Below are positions 62,701 through 64,000 of a DNA stretch of 64,000 nt, piece after piece. Position 1 is the first letter of the stretch, and every line of letters starts with the position of its first letter. Under the pieces are notes generated by a model. The model was not told the origin of the DNA. It searched no databases and saw nothing but the letters and a program-made list of their open reading frames with translations. The stretch is from positions 1-64,000 of the forward strand of contig CADAOY010000001.1 in NCBI GenBank assembly GCA_902789665.1, written 5' to 3'. The translations under genes were made by a program, and so were the position numbers. The stretch comes from an uncultured Lachnospiraceae bacterium (GTDB lineage: Bacteria > Bacillota > Clostridia > Lachnospirales > Lachnospiraceae).

Positions 62701-63601
62701 TGCAAACTTAAAAGAGTACAAAAATAAGAAGAAAGAATATATACAGAAAGTATGTCAGGATCCAAAACTCAAGGATTATTATGAGAACAAAGGCCAGTAT
62801 TTTAATGGTGACATTAAGTGGTCACATGAACTTCAGACAGGCAAAAAAGTTTCCAACTGGAGAAGTAAGTATAGTGACGATAAGAAACTCGACAGCTACT
62901 TCGACAGACATCAGAGAATAATTGCTGAATATGATAAGTTTAAGAAGAAAGCCAATTCGGTTACCAAGATTGATGACCAGCAGCAGAAGATGTATGAAGA
63001 GCATCTGGCTGAAAAGAAGAAGTATTCCAAATATACAACTGCTGCAAAGCCGTTGTTCAAACTTATCAGATTATATTATACTCAGATTAAGGATGAGATT
63101 GATAAGGTAAATACTTTTACAGAGAAGAAATATGCCGAACTTGCATCAATGATGATGTATATTGAAGTAGTGGAGAGACATATTCAGAAAGAATATGACT
63201 TATGCAACAATAAGGCTGATTTCGATCCTCATGAATATATGAAGTATTTAGAACAGGAAAATATGACCAAGTCAATCAAGGCTATTCGTGAAGATCCTGT
63301 ATTTAAGCAGGCGATAAAGAGTCATCAGGACTGGGCAACAGATCAAAGAGGCATGAATGATGAGATAGCCATTAAGCGTCAGAAACTCTTCCTTAAGGAT
63401 GAGGACTATAAGTTTAAGAAGATATTTGAAACTGCTCATGAGAAAAACAAAACTGTTGCCAAGAATCCAATCTTCCGCGGTTATTTAGGACCATTTGATA
63501 TGGCTTTAAAGAAACAGTATGAAGATTCGATTAAGAAGCAGCAGCCAAAGGTAACTAACATAAACAATAACAACAATGCTAAAAAATTAGTAAAGAAGTA
63601 A
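59708..63601 (+). CDS. 1,297-residue proline-rich/coiled-coil protein, family D, function unknown
   Basis: No family recognised. The N-terminal ~155 residues look globular (YGWVAPILEEEDGFYGTRED..., KGRFVFIPLGESDPRQL). Residues ~180-410 are rich in Pro, Glu and Lys with many EPK, PKP and EPP-type steps, probably an extended stalk. From ~415 to ~1250 a very charged, heptad-like region (KYNSEMKVYIGQMTEYNNQLEQY and similar, here cited in part: MTEYNNQLEQY) predicts long coiled coil with many Tyr. The tail is Asn/Lys-rich. No signal peptide, membrane segment or enzyme motif. RBS AGGAGGA before ATG 59708. It is 11 nt upstream of a family A giant, so they form one operon. Confidence 0.8.
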   Translation: MPKKSKLTANNVLETYGWVAPILEEEDGFYGTREDYSKEVGADFARVLKENLGFDLEADSEDVNRRIIFTTEKGKRALDKYLEDMNDANAMPDSPQKVQKIEKAAKDMINILYEMLAKGRFVFIPLGESDPRQLRYDAQNKRFAVSVPLNSIDTNELNNKFIPRDEKGNVISYEVKENIKLDEPKPVTMSLPQPPDEVKPFTMVHPSTMEPFWKEPPKFRPYPTEPKDMLKEKPRDQWVKEEYERLKKEANFTEPQYIFDIPKEPVFLIKPPKEVKFPGVKKTGLVKPEKPAEQAEYERIIDELDKDYSEEPDFPEGFYQMSPKPAPLFEVTEPVLDEPVAPDEPQYQALHDEPKFKYMFEPTFMIEVPQWQPTMERPVEPKPPVMPKYPKKPVLRKKPDNPPVEPSMAYRFFHWGAMSRYNQAKADYDKNLANWEEERKDYLQLLSSYDMVVEIVNQQAKEALEKYNSEMKVYIGQMTEYNNQLEQYKSQVKDLDSHNNARFDNYVAEKRAYDQQREELGAEYDAELQRFRERHAEWEQENAEIIQANKALEEQYLNSPEYKKYEAKAKWYNDNIKPYELDRKKLEEVKKQHADKYKEDLKKLEELKEAHKAYEEELKPGKKLFEEQIRILHGDEPDFEQKKDGYMADFIARNEQENIKYTERLKAYNTNKNILLNRKAVLAMDPTRLQYVKDLDEYELNNEKVQIDRSIKTQYDNEVNKIDLDYHEEKEPTKEEQEKINKELDKAILRGNINATSNLVTFQDDGNGNTVKKYYSDELEKEYEKLYGDEDAEDEFEVTNNRLDYSFVDDDFADLIEITRFEEQQIKYHQYLKDLKKFERLEKRHEQKHKEWEEEIKRIQHNNENYNAMYKQYEEHLNDLYKRASDNIDIKVKENNTEILNYPDKVKEWERDRIQYNQSVYNAKIDYNSRTLKWFYYREEYEEKEKLHDSQVKKYAVDLENYQNDIKTYTKLQEDYNLKYNKYKDDLKKYKQIELENDANLKEYKNKKKEYIQKVCQDPKLKDYYENKGQYFNGDIKWSHELQTGKKVSNWRSKYSDDKKLDSYFDRHQRIIAEYDKFKKKANSVTKIDDQQQKMYEEHLAEKKKYSKYTTAAKPLFKLIRLYYTQIKDEIDKVNTFTEKKYAELASMMMYIEVVERHIQKEYDLCNNKADFDPHEYMKYLEQENMTKSIKAIREDPVFKQAIKSHQDWATDQRGMNDEIAIKRQKLFLKDEDYKFKKIFETAHEKNKTVAKNPIFRGYLGPFDMALKKQYEDSIKKQQPKVTNINNNNNAKKLVKK

Positions 63602-63612
63602 GAGGTGGAAAA

Positions 63613-64000
63613 ATGCCATACAGTTTTAATTCAAGAGAAGAAAGAGAAGAAGCGTATAATACAATTTTTGATGATGCTGAAAGTGCCTCAAAGGAATTTA
63701 TGGAAGATAACTTAGATGGATTGTTTGATACCATTGATAATTATGTTTCAACCATGGCAACAGATGATGTTCGTTATAAGGTAGCTCTTCCTGATTTTAA
63801 GTCCAAGACAGGTGCTTTTATGGCATGGATGGTTGGCGAGAAGGGAATGAGTATTGATGAAGCATCGAAGATGTTTGATGGGGACCAGCCGGGTGCTGAA
63901 GAACTTGTCCAGGAGTTTGGTATGTTTTTGATGGAGCATTCCGTCCTTTTAGGTACTGATGGTTCATTAACTACAATGGAATATAATAAAGGCCTTGTTG
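63613..64000 (+). CDS. Family A giant protein, third copy (3' end outside window)
   Basis: Opens at ATG 63613 (AGAGGTGG upstream), 11 nt after the family D gene, and runs off the window after 129 codons. Residues ~67-85 read AFMAWMVGEKGMSIDEASK, the same module as FMVWAMGEEGMSLSES and YMLWAMAEKNMSFEDA of the 1,826/1,853-residue proteins, followed by an acidic GDQPGAEELVQEFGMFLMEHSVL segment (cited in part: AEELVQEFGMFLMEH). In those two giants the first module starts after a ~270-residue N-terminal domain; here it starts at ~65, so the N-terminus is shorter and lacks the IPKEY block. Size beyond the edge unknown. Confidence 0.75.
   Translation, partial: MPYSFNSREEREEAYNTIFDDAESASKEFMEDNLDGLFDTIDNYVSTMATDDVRYKVALPDFKSKTGAFMAWMVGEKGMSIDEASKMFDGDQPGAEELVQEFGMFLMEHSVLLGTDGSLTTMEYNKGLV

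Overview
The window looks like chromosomal DNA of a low-GC Gram-positive anaerobe, most likely a Lachnospiraceae member of the Butyrivibrio/Pseudobutyrivibrio type. This rests on strong GGAGG ribosome-binding sites, AT-rich coding with CAG-biased resident genes, extended -10 promoters (TGNTATAAT), multiple Rpn/PD-(D/E)XK 'putative transposase' genes, a pseudaminic-acid cassette and short U-tailed terminators. I saw no rRNA, tRNA, CRISPR array or intact insertion sequence.

Layout. 1-4.4 kb: a metallophosphoesterase cut by the window edge, a small coupled gene pair, a NapH-like ferredoxin and an EAL protein with a degenerate GGDEF domain. 4.6-25.4 kb: giant, charged, signal-less proteins of unknown function. 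Two 1,830-1,850-residue paralogues and a repeat-built 477-residue protein form one operon; two ~690-residue paralogues lie on the minus strand; a 797-residue protein follows mntP. 25.6-30.1 kb: a pseudaminic acid cassette (pseF, a pseI-formyltransferase fusion, pseG, a GT52-like transferase), flanked by GC-rich repetitive intergenic DNA. 30.3-33.8 kb: small housekeeping-type genes (YbaK, STAS-kinase, PPOX-class flavoprotein, membrane proteins). 33.9-38.5 kb: a decayed accessory region with an Rpn remnant, a three-repeat RNA array resembling a type III antitoxin (ToxI) but with no toxin gene, a serpin, an HTH-like gene and a gene broken by TGA. 38.6-51.5 kb: a defence or DNA-modification island with different base and codon use. 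Twin GIY-YIG-DUF2075 proteins bracket a Sau3AI-like endonuclease and C5 methyltransferase and an overlapping ParB-like/SNF2/DUF3883 cassette, and an Nmad3 protein follows. 51.7-59.6 kb: small accessory genes, including three unrelated ADP-ribose-removing folds (NADAR, ARH, macrodomain), two Rpn nucleases with duplicated promoter regions, a beta-carbonic anhydrase and a PPC/DUF296 protein. 59.7-64 kb: a 1,297-residue proline-rich/coiled-coil protein, then the start of a third copy of the giant family, cut by the window end.

Most notable. (1) The giant proteins at four separate operons appear to form one undescribed system. They share sequence modules across size classes, and each operon carries an 11-bp-period direct repeat (consensus GTTGCAC-N4-GTTG) in its promoter region. 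(2) The array at 34469-34570 shows compensatory changes in both stems of a ToxI-type pseudoknot, a good -35/-10 upstream and a terminator downstream, but no ToxN. (3) The 40-51.5 kb island is an unfamiliar combination of restriction-modification, ParB-like, SNF2, DUF3883, GIY-YIG-DUF2075 and Nmad3 genes. All family assignments are from reading motifs; no database search was run.
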